Made by a program: the position numbers and the translations under genes. This document shows, one piece after another, positions 9,090 through 17,715 of a stretch of DNA of 64,000 bases. Below the pieces are notes generated by a model, which had not been told where the DNA came from, did no database searches, and saw nothing but the letters and a program-made list of their open reading frames with translations. The DNA is taken from contig JAHEGN010000012.1 in the NCBI GenBank assembly GCA_024645085.1, positions 1 to 64,000 of the forward strand, read 5' to 3'. Within the stretch, counting starts at the first letter, position 1. Each line of letters begins with the position of its first letter. Source of the DNA: Rhodobiaceae bacterium. Lineage in GTDB: Bacteria > Pseudomonadota > Alphaproteobacteria > RS24.

Positions 9090-9692
9090 TCAATTTAATC
9101 GGCTGCGGCTGGCTTCCCACTCAATCATTAATTTCTTGCGCTCCATGCCCCAGCGATAGCCGGTCATGCGGCCATCACTGCCGATAATGCGGTGGCAGGG
9201 TATCAGAAAAGCGATATCATTTTTGCCAATCGCGCCGCCAATGGCACGGCTAGCTGTTGGTCGCCCAATGGCCGTGGCAATATCACGATAAGTAGCCAGC
9301 TCGCCAACCGCAATATCACATAACGCCTTCCAAACGGTTTCTTGAAAAGCTGTTGCCTCAATATGCAAATGCAGATCAGCGAGGGCTTTCGGGTCGCCGC
9401 TAAAACAAGCCATGGCGGCGGCATGATCTTTCGGTTCGCCAGACTCTATGTTGGCATGGGGAAACCGTTGGCGAATATTTTGCAGCGCCGCATACTGACT
9501 GTCATCAAATGACAAATGGCAAATTCCTTGATCCGTTGAGGCAATCAAAGCGCTGCCAAAAGGCGTGTCGTGAAAAAGAATGCTTAGCTGAAGCGTCGCG
9601 CCACTGGTCGCATATGGCTCCTGCTTCATAATACGAATATGCGGCTTATAAATGCCCGGCTTAGGCTTTTTGGCTGGTTTTTCTTGTGTCAT
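9090..9692 (-). CDS. ogt: methylated-DNA--protein-cysteine S-methyltransferase
   Basis: A suicide repair protein that takes alkyl groups from O6 of guanine onto a cysteine. The C-terminal domain has the signature RAIGGAIGKNDIAFLIPCHR with the acceptor Cys in PCHR, then GYRWGMERK. The N-terminal part (SILFHDTPFGSALIAST, about 36-52) resembles the C-terminal half of Ada-type proteins more than E. coli Ogt. The 200-residue length leaves no room for an Ada AraC domain, so it works as a stand-alone repair enzyme. A GAGGG ribosome site supports the ATG at 9692. The basic leader (KPAKKPKPG) is unusual. Confidence 0.92.
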   Translation of the reverse strand: MTQEKPAKKPKPGIYKPHIRIMKQEPYATSGATLQLSILFHDTPFGSALIASTDQGICHLSFDDSQYAALQNIRQRFPHANIESGEPKDHAAAMACFSGDPKALADLHLHIEATAFQETVWKALCDIAVGELATYRDIATAIGRPTASRAIGGAIGKNDIAFLIPCHRIIGSDGRMTGYRWGMERKKLMIEWEASRSRLN

Positions 9693-9805
9693 TCTCGGCC
9701 CTCTTTAGCCAAATCTTAGCGCAAGCCTCAGCCTATTTCGATGAAAATATTTCTAGAAAATGGCTGTCGTATTGCTCATGCTCAAAACTAGGTTAAGCTG
9801 GCTAA

Positions 9806-11038
9806 ATGGAAAATAATCAACATAGCGGTGCACTTTCGCGCCTGCTGATTTTATTGGGCCTGGCGGTATCGGCCGTCGGTTTCTGGTTGTTCGCGCCAAA
9901 CCGGCCGCTGTTGCACGATGATTTATTGGTGCTTGATGCTCATTTAGACACGCCGGCCGTGCTAGACCGCCCCGGTTTTGACATTACCGCGCGCCATGAC
10001 CCGCATCATGATTTTTCGCAAGTCGATGTGCCGCGCATGCGTGACGGCGGGCTGGATGGTGGCTTTTGGGTGATTTACACACCGCAGGGCCGGCTAACAG
10101 AAGATGGTTTCGCCGCCGCTCTCGCACATGCTCGCCACCGCAACACATTGATTGATGACATGGTTGCCAGCCATAGCGAGATTTTCGCCCACGCCACTTT
10201 AGCTGAACACGCCGCGCCCATTGCTGCGGCTGGCAAGCGTGTGGTTTTCAAAAGCATTGAGAACGCTTATCCGCTCGGCATGGATGTGTCGTTGCTCGAC
10301 GAGTTTTATGCCAAGGGCGTGCGCATGATTGGCCTTGTGCATATGAGCAATAATCAATTTGCTGACAGTTCAACCGATAAAAACGGCCCGAAATGGGGCG
10401 GCCTCTCGCCGCTTGGGCGACAATTGGTTGAACGGGCCAATGCGTTGGGCATGGTGATTGACGCGTCGCACGCCCACGACGCGACTTTGGCGCAATTGAT
10501 TGAGCTATCGCGCACGCCAATTATTTTGTCGCATTCTGGCGCCAAACATATTTTTGACCATCCGCGCAATGTGCCCGATGATTTATTGCAAAAATTGGCG
10601 GCACAGGGCGGGGTGATACATATTAATTCGTTGTCGGGTTATTTGAAGACATTGCAATCTGATCCGGAGCGGCGTCCAGCGCTGATGGCGCTTTATGGCG
10701 ACTTGCGAGCCAACCCGCCACAAACATTGGCTGAGCAAGACGCTTTCTTGGCGCGTCGGCGTGCCATTGACGCCCAATATCCGCCAGATTTCGCTGATTT
10801 TGCCGATGTCATGGCGCATATTCAGCACGCATTGACCATTTTGGGCCCGCAACATGTTGGCATTGGCCTTGATTGGGATGGCGGCGGCGGCGTTGCGGCT
10901 TTGCACGATATTGCCGCTTTGCCAAAAATCACCCAAGCCATGCAACGGGCCGGATATGCGCGTCAGCAATTAAGCGATGTTTGGAGCGGCAATCTTTTGC
11001 GTCTGCTGCGCCAAGCCCATGCGGCCCGCCAGCACTAG
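9806..11038 (+). CDS. membrane dipeptidase, peptidase family M19
   Basis: A 410-residue zinc dipeptidase of the renal-dipeptidase family. An N-terminal span (about 13-30, LLILLGLAVSAVGFWLFA) anchors it or acts as a signal peptide. Metal ligands include H46 and D48 in DAHLDTP. The family blocks VDVPRMRDGGLDGGFWVIY, VIDASHAH and ILSHSGAKHIFDHPRNVPD carry the further zinc-binding His residues. GIGLDWDGGGG near the end matches the last conserved block. Likely substrates are dipeptides or other dehydro/D-amino acid dipeptides in the periplasm. No strong ribosome site is visible before the ATG. It is divergent from the ogt gene. Confidence 0.9.
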   Translation: MENNQHSGALSRLLILLGLAVSAVGFWLFAPNRPLLHDDLLVLDAHLDTPAVLDRPGFDITARHDPHHDFSQVDVPRMRDGGLDGGFWVIYTPQGRLTEDGFAAALAHARHRNTLIDDMVASHSEIFAHATLAEHAAPIAAAGKRVVFKSIENAYPLGMDVSLLDEFYAKGVRMIGLVHMSNNQFADSSTDKNGPKWGGLSPLGRQLVERANALGMVIDASHAHDATLAQLIELSRTPIILSHSGAKHIFDHPRNVPDDLLQKLAAQGGVIHINSLSGYLKTLQSDPERRPALMALYGDLRANPPQTLAEQDAFLARRRAIDAQYPPDFADFADVMAHIQHALTILGPQHVGIGLDWDGGGGVAALHDIAALPKITQAMQRAGYARQQLSDVWSGNLLRLLRQAHAARQH

Positions 11039-11148
11039 ACGCCCCCAAGCCAAACGTGAACCTGGCGAAACTTGCCTTTCGCATGAACACAGCTTAAGGG
11101 AAGGGTTCCCCAAAGCTGTCATGCGTCTCTCGCGCAGAAAGAATTTTT

Positions 11149-12765
11149 ATGACAACAAATTATATCGGCCGCGCCGCCCGTTCTCTTGGCATTATGTCTG
11201 GACCTGTGGGGCAAGCCAAACCGATTTCAGCCGGCGACTTGCGCACGGAAATTTTATCTGGCTTAACCGTCGCTTTGGCGCTGGTGCCGGAAGCCATTGC
11301 CTTTGCCTTTGTTGCCGGAGTGGCGCCCTTAGTGGGGCTTTATGCGGCCTTTATTGTCGGCCTAATTACGGCTGTTTTCGGTGGCCGCCCGGGGATGATT
11401 TCAGGCGCAACCGGCGCTTTGGCGGTGGTCATGGTGGCACTGGTCGCTGACCATGGCGTGTCATATCTATTCGCGACGGTTATTCTCATGGGCATTTTCC
11501 AATTACTGGCTGGCGTCTTCCGGCTTGGTAAATTCATTCGCATGGTGCCCAATTCGGTCATGCTCGGCTTTGTTAACGGCTTGGCGATTGTCATTGGCAT
11601 ATCGCAATTGCAGCAATTTCAAATCGTCGACGCGGCAGGCCAAAGCCAGTGGATGAGCGGTGTGACCCTCTATATCACGCTGGCGCTGGTTATGGCGACC
11701 ATGGCGGTGATTGTGTTGACGCCGAAAGTGACAAAAATTATTCCCGCGCCTTTGGCGGCGATTGGCCTGATTACCGCCGTGGTGATTTTCGCCGATTTGC
11801 CGGTGCCGCGTGTCGGCGATATGGCCAGTGTTGCTGGCGGCTGGCCGCAATTTGCTTTGCCTATGGTGCCATTCACCATGCAGACATTTTACATCATCGC
11901 CCCTTATGCGCTGATTTTGGCGGCGATTGGCTTGATTGAAAGCCTGCTCACCTTGAATTTAGTCGGTGACATCACCGGCAAGCGGGGCGGGGCGTCGCAA
12001 GAATGTTTGGCCCAAGGTGCGGCTAATGTGGTCACCGGATTTTTCGGTGGCATGGGCGGCTGCGCGATGATTGGCCAGTCAATGATTAATGTAAAATCTG
12101 GCGGCCGCACGCGTTTGGCCGGCATTGCTGCGGCTTTATTCCTGCTTGGTTTTATCCTCTATGCTTCTTCAGCCATTGAGATGATACCGCTGGCCGCTTT
12201 GGTCGGCGTCATGTTCATGGTGGTGATTGGCACATTTGCTTGGCAATCGATTCAAATTCTGCTGCGCGTGCCGAAAGCCGATGCCTTCACCATCATTTTG
12301 GTCACCGTGGTCACCGTATTGGAAGATCTGGCGATTGCCGTTATCGTCGGCGTGATTGTATCAGCCTTGGTTTATGCGTGGAATGCGGCCAAACGTATTC
12401 AAGCTTCGGTTCGGCCATTGGAAACCGAAAATGGTGTGCTGGTCTATGATATTCGCGGCCCCTTATTTTTTGGGTCTGCGGCTAATTTCATGGAATTATT
12501 TGATGTCGCCAATGACCCCGATACGGTGATGCTGGATTTCAAAGAATCGCGCGTCGTTGACCAATCAGCCTTGCAAGCTATTGAAGATATTGCTGGTAAA
12601 TATGACGCTGCGGGCAAACGCCTGCTATTGCGCCATTTGAGCCGCGATTGTCACAAATTATTGCGCCGTTCTGGCCAGTTGATGATTGATAGCGATGATG
12701 ACCCGACCTATGGCGTGGCGGTTGATTATGATGTTAACATTGGCGCCCTTGGTGGCGGTCACTAG
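11149..12765 (+). CDS. SulP family anion transporter with STAS domain
   Basis: A 538-residue SLC26/SulP-type transporter. The membrane domain (about 30-420) has the family signature GLTVALALVPEAIAFAFVAG in the first span and the GRPGMISGATGALAVV segment, plus roughly ten further hydrophobic stretches. The cytoplasmic STAS domain (about 430-530) contains VMLDFKESRVVDQSALQAI. SulP proteins carry sulfate, bicarbonate or dicarboxylates, and the substrate cannot be told here. A beta carbonic anhydrase lies at 24.3 kb, too far to argue for a bicarbonate pair. Its stop shares a CTAG with the stop of the convergent helicase gene. Confidence 0.9.
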   Translation: MTTNYIGRAARSLGIMSGPVGQAKPISAGDLRTEILSGLTVALALVPEAIAFAFVAGVAPLVGLYAAFIVGLITAVFGGRPGMISGATGALAVVMVALVADHGVSYLFATVILMGIFQLLAGVFRLGKFIRMVPNSVMLGFVNGLAIVIGISQLQQFQIVDAAGQSQWMSGVTLYITLALVMATMAVIVLTPKVTKIIPAPLAAIGLITAVVIFADLPVPRVGDMASVAGGWPQFALPMVPFTMQTFYIIAPYALILAAIGLIESLLTLNLVGDITGKRGGASQECLAQGAANVVTGFFGGMGGCAMIGQSMINVKSGGRTRLAGIAAALFLLGFILYASSAIEMIPLAALVGVMFMVVIGTFAWQSIQILLRVPKADAFTIILVTVVTVLEDLAIAVIVGVIVSALVYAWNAAKRIQASVRPLETENGVLVYDIRGPLFFGSAANFMELFDVANDPDTVMLDFKESRVVDQSALQAIEDIAGKYDAAGKRLLLRHLSRDCHKLLRRSGQLMIDSDDDPTYGVAVDYDVNIGALGGGH

Positions 12766-14351
12766 TCAGCTTTGCGTCCGGCATTGGGCCGGTCATTACG
12801 ACGACCAGCGGGCTTTCCACCCGGTTTGCCACCGGGCCGCCCACCTGGTTTACCGCCGGGGCGTCCGCCTGGTTTACCGCTGGCTTTACCGCGAAATGGT
12901 TTTTTCCCGTCACGGGCTTGACCGTCAAATCCACCTTCAGAACTTTTGCCGTTGAATTTAGGCTTGGCCTGGCGATGGCCCGGCTTGCCGGTTTTATCGC
13001 CGTCGCGTCGGTTGCTGGGTTTCTTGCCAGCGCGTTGCGGGCGACCACCTTTAGTGCCGCGTGGGCGCTGCGGCTGGCTGCCGTCTTCGTCATGATGCCG
13101 TGTGTCGAGTGGGTGCTCGCTATTTTCATCACGGTTCTTACTGCGTGGCTTCGCGGCTGGCGTCATATCCATCGTCGGCTTCACTTGCTTGCCCTTAAGC
13201 GGGTCATAGCCAGTGGCGTCCATGACCACAGAATGGGCCACATTTTCGGTCGGAATTTTGCTTTTCATCATCCGCTCAATATCGCGCAAACGCGGGCGTT
13301 CATCGCTTGAGCATAGAGAAATAGCTTGCCCTTCACGGCCAGCGCGCGCGGTTCGGCCGATGCGGTGAATATAGGCTTCAGGAACCGTTGGCATATCATA
13401 ATTGACCACCAAAGAGACTTCCGGAATATCAATGCCGCGCGCGGCAATATCGGTAGCGACTAGAATATGTTCCTTGCCCGAGCGGAAGGCTTCCAAGGCG
13501 CGCTGGCGTTGGCCTTGCGATTTGTCGCCGTGGATGGCCGAGGCTTTCTTGTCATTTTTGGCGAGATATTTGACCACTTGGTCGGCGCCATGTTTGGTGC
13601 GGGTGAAAACAATCGTGCGGAACGCATTTTCCAGCGCGCGCAAAAGAAACGGCCGCTTTTCGGCTTTTTCAATCAAAAACACCGTTTGGTCGATACGCTC
13701 AACCGGCTGCGATTGCGCGCTGACGGCGATATCGGCTGGATTGTTCAAAATCTCATTGGCCAGTTGACGAATTTGTTTCGGCATGGTGGCGGACAATAGA
13801 ACCGTTTGACGCTGTTTTGGGCTTTGCGCCACAATCCGTCGAATGGCTGGCATGAATCCCAAATCAAGCATTTGATCGGCTTCATCAAGAATAATTGTCG
13901 TGGTGTCGCGCAGCGAAATACTACCGGACTTCAAATGGTCTTCAAGGCGCCCCGGCGTTGCGACCATAATATCCAATCCACGCGCCATTTTCTTAATTTG
14001 CGGCGGATATTTCATGCCGCCAACAATCGTCGCCCGCAAATGCGGCACGTTAATACCGTATTTGGCAACATTATCTTCAATCTGGCTGGCCAGTTCGCGG
14101 GTCGGCACAATAATCAAAGCGTGGCAGGTTTTTGGCCGCGGGCGCTGCTCAGTCTTGCTGATTTTTTCGAGAATGGGCAGCACAAAGGCGGCGGTTTTAC
14201 CGGTGCCCGTCTGGGCGATGCCAACCACATCTTTGCCTTTCAGCAAAAGCGGAATGACTTCAGTTTGAATCGGTGTTGGGGTTTCATAATTATTATCGCT
14301 CAACGCGCGTGTGAGGGCTTGCGACAAACCAAGTTTAGCAAAAGCTGACAT
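12762..14351 (-). CDS. DEAD-box ATP-dependent RNA helicase, RhlE-like
   Basis: A 529-residue RNA helicase. The Q-motif region (NYETPTPIQTEVIP) is followed by Walker A AQTGTGKT (47-54), PTRELASQI, DEAD, SAT and HRIGRTARAGREG. The core ends at about residue 370. The rest is a basic, Gly/Pro/Arg/Lys-rich tail with repeated GGRPGGKP units, typical of RhlE-type tails that bind RNA. The chosen ATG at 14351 starts directly at MSAFAKLGL; an in-frame extension upstream has no homology. Likely roles are ribosome assembly or RNA decay. The repeat-coded tail (about 12770-12890) is prone to length change. Confidence 0.93.
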   Translation of the reverse strand: MSAFAKLGLSQALTRALSDNNYETPTPIQTEVIPLLLKGKDVVGIAQTGTGKTAAFVLPILEKISKTEQRPRPKTCHALIIVPTRELASQIEDNVAKYGINVPHLRATIVGGMKYPPQIKKMARGLDIMVATPGRLEDHLKSGSISLRDTTTIILDEADQMLDLGFMPAIRRIVAQSPKQRQTVLLSATMPKQIRQLANEILNNPADIAVSAQSQPVERIDQTVFLIEKAEKRPFLLRALENAFRTIVFTRTKHGADQVVKYLAKNDKKASAIHGDKSQGQRQRALEAFRSGKEHILVATDIAARGIDIPEVSLVVNYDMPTVPEAYIHRIGRTARAGREGQAISLCSSDERPRLRDIERMMKSKIPTENVAHSVVMDATGYDPLKGKQVKPTMDMTPAAKPRSKNRDENSEHPLDTRHHDEDGSQPQRPRGTKGGRPQRAGKKPSNRRDGDKTGKPGHRQAKPKFNGKSSEGGFDGQARDGKKPFRGKASGKPGGRPGGKPGGRPGGKPGGKPAGRRNDRPNAGRKAD

Positions 14352-14487
14352 TTTAAATCTTTCAACGAAGCGCTTAGACCTGAGAGTGCACATAAGCAAC
14401 ATTGAACCGCTAAGCTAATAGAGCCATCACCTAGCACGTTTTCAGACTTATGCACCTATTAAATTACGTTTGGGCCTGCAAGTTTAT

Positions 14488-14516
14488 TTGGCGTTTGGCC
14501 GACACAGGGTTACACT
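14488..14516 (+). promoter_or_regulatory. putative sigma-70-like promoter before the DUF502 gene
   Basis: TTGGCG (14488-14493) and TACACT (14511-14516) are separated by 17 bases and lie 40 bases before the ATG at 14556. The fit is moderate and judged by eye only. Confidence 0.35.
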
Positions 14517-14555
14517 AGCCTATCAACTCACCGCAAATAGGCGGCAAAGGACACA

Positions 14556-15215
14556 ATGGACGAACTTCTTGATAAAGAAAAACCCAAGCGACGAAGCCCG
14601 TTAGCGGTTATTCGGACCTATTTCTTCACCGGTCTGGTGGTCGCGGCGCCGATTTACATCACTTTCTATTTGTTATCTTGGGCGGTCAGTGTGCTGGATG
14701 AATGGTTCCGGCCATGGATTCCGCTTGATTATCGCCCGACAACCTATCTGCCCTTTGACGTGCCGGGTATTGGCGTCATTTTGGCGTTTATTCTATTGAC
14801 CATTATCGGCGGGCTGACAGCTAATTTTCTCGGTCGCGCTTTATTGTCTTATGGCGAACGGCTTATCCGCCACATGCCAGTGATCGGCACGGTTTACACC
14901 GCCTTGCAGCAAATCTTCAAAACCGCTGTGCAGGAAGATGGCAAAGCCTTTTCCAAAGTCGCGCTGATTGAATATCCGCGCAAAGGTCTGTTTGCTATCG
15001 CTTTTGTCACCAAAGCCGCTGATCGGCGGGTCAATAAATCAACCGGCAAAACAATGATCGGCGTGTTTCTGCCAACCACGCCGAACCCAACTTCCGGGTT
15101 TTTGCTTTTTGTGCCAGAAGATGAGCTGACGATTTTAGACATGACGGTGGAAGAGGGCGCACGTTTGGTGATTTCGGCCGGCCTGTCAGATGACGAAGAA
15201 AGCCCCTCAGCCTGA
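14556..15215 (+). CDS. DUF502 family membrane protein
   Basis: A 219-residue protein with two membrane spans: YFFTGLVVAAPIYITFYLLS (about 22-41) and GIGVILAFILLTIIGGLTAN (about 71-90). A conserved cytoplasmic or periplasmic part follows, with PVIGTVYTALQQIFKT, IEYPRKGLFAIAFVT and the PNPTSGFLLFVP block. These are the hallmarks of DUF502, widespread in proteobacteria and of unknown function. A GGCAAAGGAC ribosome site supports the start. The end runs nine bases into the end of recG on the other strand. DUF502 genes often sit next to recG in alphaproteobacteria. Confidence 0.9.
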   Translation: MDELLDKEKPKRRSPLAVIRTYFFTGLVVAAPIYITFYLLSWAVSVLDEWFRPWIPLDYRPTTYLPFDVPGIGVILAFILLTIIGGLTANFLGRALLSYGERLIRHMPVIGTVYTALQQIFKTAVQEDGKAFSKVALIEYPRKGLFAIAFVTKAADRRVNKSTGKTMIGVFLPTTPNPTSGFLLFVPEDELTILDMTVEEGARLVISAGLSDDEESPSA

Positions 15216-17288
15216 GTGCAAATAACGAATAGCTTCGTCACGGCGGAATAAATATAGCAAACAGCGCAAAGCCTGCCCGCGCGGGCTTTCAAGATTTGGG
15301 TCATTGTTGAGCATCAGCTTCACATCATCATGCACCGTTGGCAAAAGGGCGGCATGGTCTTCAAGGCTGGCAATGCGAAAAGTCGGCAAGCCGCTTTGCC
15401 GCGTGCCCAAGACTTCACCGGCGCCGCGCAGCCGCAAATCCTCCTCGGCAATCACAAAGCCATCTTCCGTGTCGCGCATAATCTCCAGCCGCGACCGAGC
15501 GGTTTGCCCCAAAGGCCCGCGATAAATCAGCAGGCATGTGGACTTATCAAGGCCGCGCCCAACGCGTCCGCGCAATTGATGCAATTGGGCCAGACCAAAG
15601 CGCTCGGCGTGTTCAATCACCATCACAGTCGCTTCGGGCACATTGACCCCCACCTCAATCACCGTTGTCGCCACCAATACGCGAATATCGCCGGCTTGAA
15701 ATTTGGCCATGACGGCGTCTTTTTCGGCGGCTTTCATTTGCCCATGCACAAGCCCAACTTGTTCGCCATAGAGTTTTTGCAATTCTTTGAAACGCGCCTC
15801 AGCCGCTTGTAGGTCAATCAATTCGCTTTCATTGACCAAAGGGCATACCCAATAGACGCGGGCGCCATCGGCCAGAACATTTTTCAAATTACCAGCAATT
15901 TCGCCATAGCGATCCATGCTGAAAATATGCGTGCTAATCGGTTTGCGACCGGCGGGCTTATCGACCATGCGCGACACATCCATGTCGCCATAGGCGGTCA
16001 ATGTCAGCGTGCGCGGTATCGGCGTGGCGGTCATCACCAACACATCAACCCCTTGTCCTTTCGATGACAGGCTCATGCGCTGATGCACGCCAAAACGATG
16101 TTGCTCGTCAACCACCGCAACCCCAAGGTCTTTGAACACCACATCATCTTGAAATAGCGCATGTGTGCCAATGGCAATTTGCGTGTCGCCAGAGGCTAAG
16201 TCGGCGAGCCGCGCTTGCCGTTGTTTACCCTTATTACGGCCGCTGATCAGCGCCCAACGAATGCCCAAAGCATCGAGCCACGGGCCGATGGTTTCGCCAT
16301 GTTGTTGGGCTAGAATTTCAGTCGGCGCCATAATCGTCGCCTGCGCTCCATTGGCCACGGCTTGCAGCATGGCCAAGACTGCCACCACAGTTTTGCCACT
16401 GCCAACATCGCCCTGCAGCAAGCGCAGCATGCGTGTCGGGCTTTGCATATCGGCTTGAATATCGTCAATCGCCTGTTGCTGCGAGCCGGTCAGCGCGAAT
16501 GGCAATTGAGCGAGAAACGCATTTTGCATTTTGTCGTCAATGTGAAACCGCCGACCGGGCAATTGGCGCCTTTGCCGCCGCACCAGCGCCAGCACTAATT
16601 GATGGGCTAATAATTCGTCATAGGCCAAACGCGCCCGATTGGGGTGCAATGGCGCCAAAGCCGCCAAATCCTCCGGCTGATGGGCACCGCGCATGGCGTC
16701 GTGCCAATTGGGCCATTGGTTTTTCTCAATCCATTGCGCGTCTTGCCATTCGTCCAATTGCGGCAGCCGTGGCAGGGCCGCTTGCGCCGCTTTCATCAGC
16801 ACTTTGGCCGAAATCCCAGCGGTCAGCGGATATACCGGCTCAATCACCGGCAATTGTTCAAACTCATGCTGGTTCAGCATATGGTCGGGGTGGACGATTT
16901 GCAGATTGTCGCGAAACCGCTCAACCCGTCCGGAAATCATCCGCGTTTCGCCGACCGGCAGGGCTTTTTGCAGCCAATCGCCGCGTGCATGGAAAAACAC
17001 CAGTGACAAAAACCCCGTGTCATTTTGACAGGTCACCCGATAGGGCAAATGCCGGCGCGGCGGCGCTTGATGTTTGACAATGGTCACTTCAAATGTCGCA
17101 ATGCGGCCATCTTCGACATCGGCTAGCGACGGGCGATATTGTCGATCGATCAAATTGCTTGGTAAATGCCACAGCAAATCAATAATTTTGTCGCCGACGA
17201 AGTCTTGCAAGGTTTGCGCAAGCTTCGGCCCAATGCCCGGCAAATTTGTGGCATCTGCAAAAAGCGGGTCGAGGCTAGACGGGCGCAT
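15207..17288 (-). CDS. recG: ATP-dependent DNA helicase RecG
   Basis: A 693-residue branch-migration helicase acting on stalled forks and Holliday junctions. The N-terminal wedge/OB part (about 1-240) contains LWHLPSNLIDRQ. Walker A is GDVGSGKT, followed by MAPTEILAQQH, DEQHRFGVHQR and TATPIPRTL. The C-terminal helicase half has GRVGRG and the TRAP-like RLRGAGEVLGTRQSG. The ATG at 17288 has an AGGAAGG ribosome site five bases upstream; a start eight codons earlier has none, so 17288 is preferred. It is divergent from sdhE. Confidence 0.96.
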   Translation of the reverse strand: MRPSSLDPLFADATNLPGIGPKLAQTLQDFVGDKIIDLLWHLPSNLIDRQYRPSLADVEDGRIATFEVTIVKHQAPPRRHLPYRVTCQNDTGFLSLVFFHARGDWLQKALPVGETRMISGRVERFRDNLQIVHPDHMLNQHEFEQLPVIEPVYPLTAGISAKVLMKAAQAALPRLPQLDEWQDAQWIEKNQWPNWHDAMRGAHQPEDLAALAPLHPNRARLAYDELLAHQLVLALVRRQRRQLPGRRFHIDDKMQNAFLAQLPFALTGSQQQAIDDIQADMQSPTRMLRLLQGDVGSGKTVVAVLAMLQAVANGAQATIMAPTEILAQQHGETIGPWLDALGIRWALISGRNKGKQRQARLADLASGDTQIAIGTHALFQDDVVFKDLGVAVVDEQHRFGVHQRMSLSSKGQGVDVLVMTATPIPRTLTLTAYGDMDVSRMVDKPAGRKPISTHIFSMDRYGEIAGNLKNVLADGARVYWVCPLVNESELIDLQAAEARFKELQKLYGEQVGLVHGQMKAAEKDAVMAKFQAGDIRVLVATTVIEVGVNVPEATVMVIEHAERFGLAQLHQLRGRVGRGLDKSTCLLIYRGPLGQTARSRLEIMRDTEDGFVIAEEDLRLRGAGEVLGTRQSGLPTFRIASLEDHAALLPTVHDDVKLMLNNDPNLESPRGQALRCLLYLFRRDEAIRYLHSG

Positions 17289-17409
17289 GGTTACCTTCCT
17301 GTTCCGAGTCATACTAGTTTACCATAAATTTCCACCTATATCGTCAGCTTAGCCCGTGCAAGACGACGGCACAGTGTGTATATAGAAGCCAGAGAAAAGG
17401 TCGAGACCC

Positions 17410-17685
17410 ATGCAACATTTGAACGATCATAAACGAAAATTATATCACCGCTCTTGCTATCGCGGCATTAAAGAGATGGATATCATCTTCAAAAAATTCG
17501 CCGAAACTTTTTTGGAAGAGCTAGAAGGCGATGATTTGGTCGACTATGAGCGGATTTTGGAATTGCCGGACGACCAATTATTCATTTGGGCGACAGGGCG
17601 CGATAGCGTGCCAGAAGATACACGCTCACCGCTTTTGGACAAGCTTTTGAGCTTGTCATTTATGAATCAAACAATCGCAAAATAA
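17410..17685 (+). CDS. sdhE: FAD assembly factor SdhE (succinate dehydrogenase flavinylation)
   Basis: A 91-residue SdhE/Sdh5-type protein that promotes covalent FAD attachment to the SdhA flavoprotein subunit of succinate dehydrogenase. The signature RGIKEMD (about 18-24, RGxxE type) and the downstream FAETFLEELEGDDLVDYERIL helical region fit the family, as does the size. It sits between recG and mfd, a common alphaproteobacterial arrangement with no functional link to repair. It is probably transcribed with mfd, which starts 30 bases after its stop. Confidence 0.93.
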   Translation: MQHLNDHKRKLYHRSCYRGIKEMDIIFKKFAETFLEELEGDDLVDYERILELPDDQLFIWATGRDSVPEDTRSPLLDKLLSLSFMNQTIAK

Positions 17686-17715
17686 ACCGCCTTTATTGGC
17701 ACGCCGCTGGGGATT

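Noticed and set aside
11149-12765. SulP transporter as a bicarbonate importer paired with the carbonic anhydrase
   Set aside because: The genes are 11 kb apart on separate units; substrate cannot be inferred.
12770-12890. Short repeats that could look like a CRISPR or tandem array
   Set aside because: They encode GGRPGGKP units of the RNA helicase tail; there are no spacers and no cas genes.
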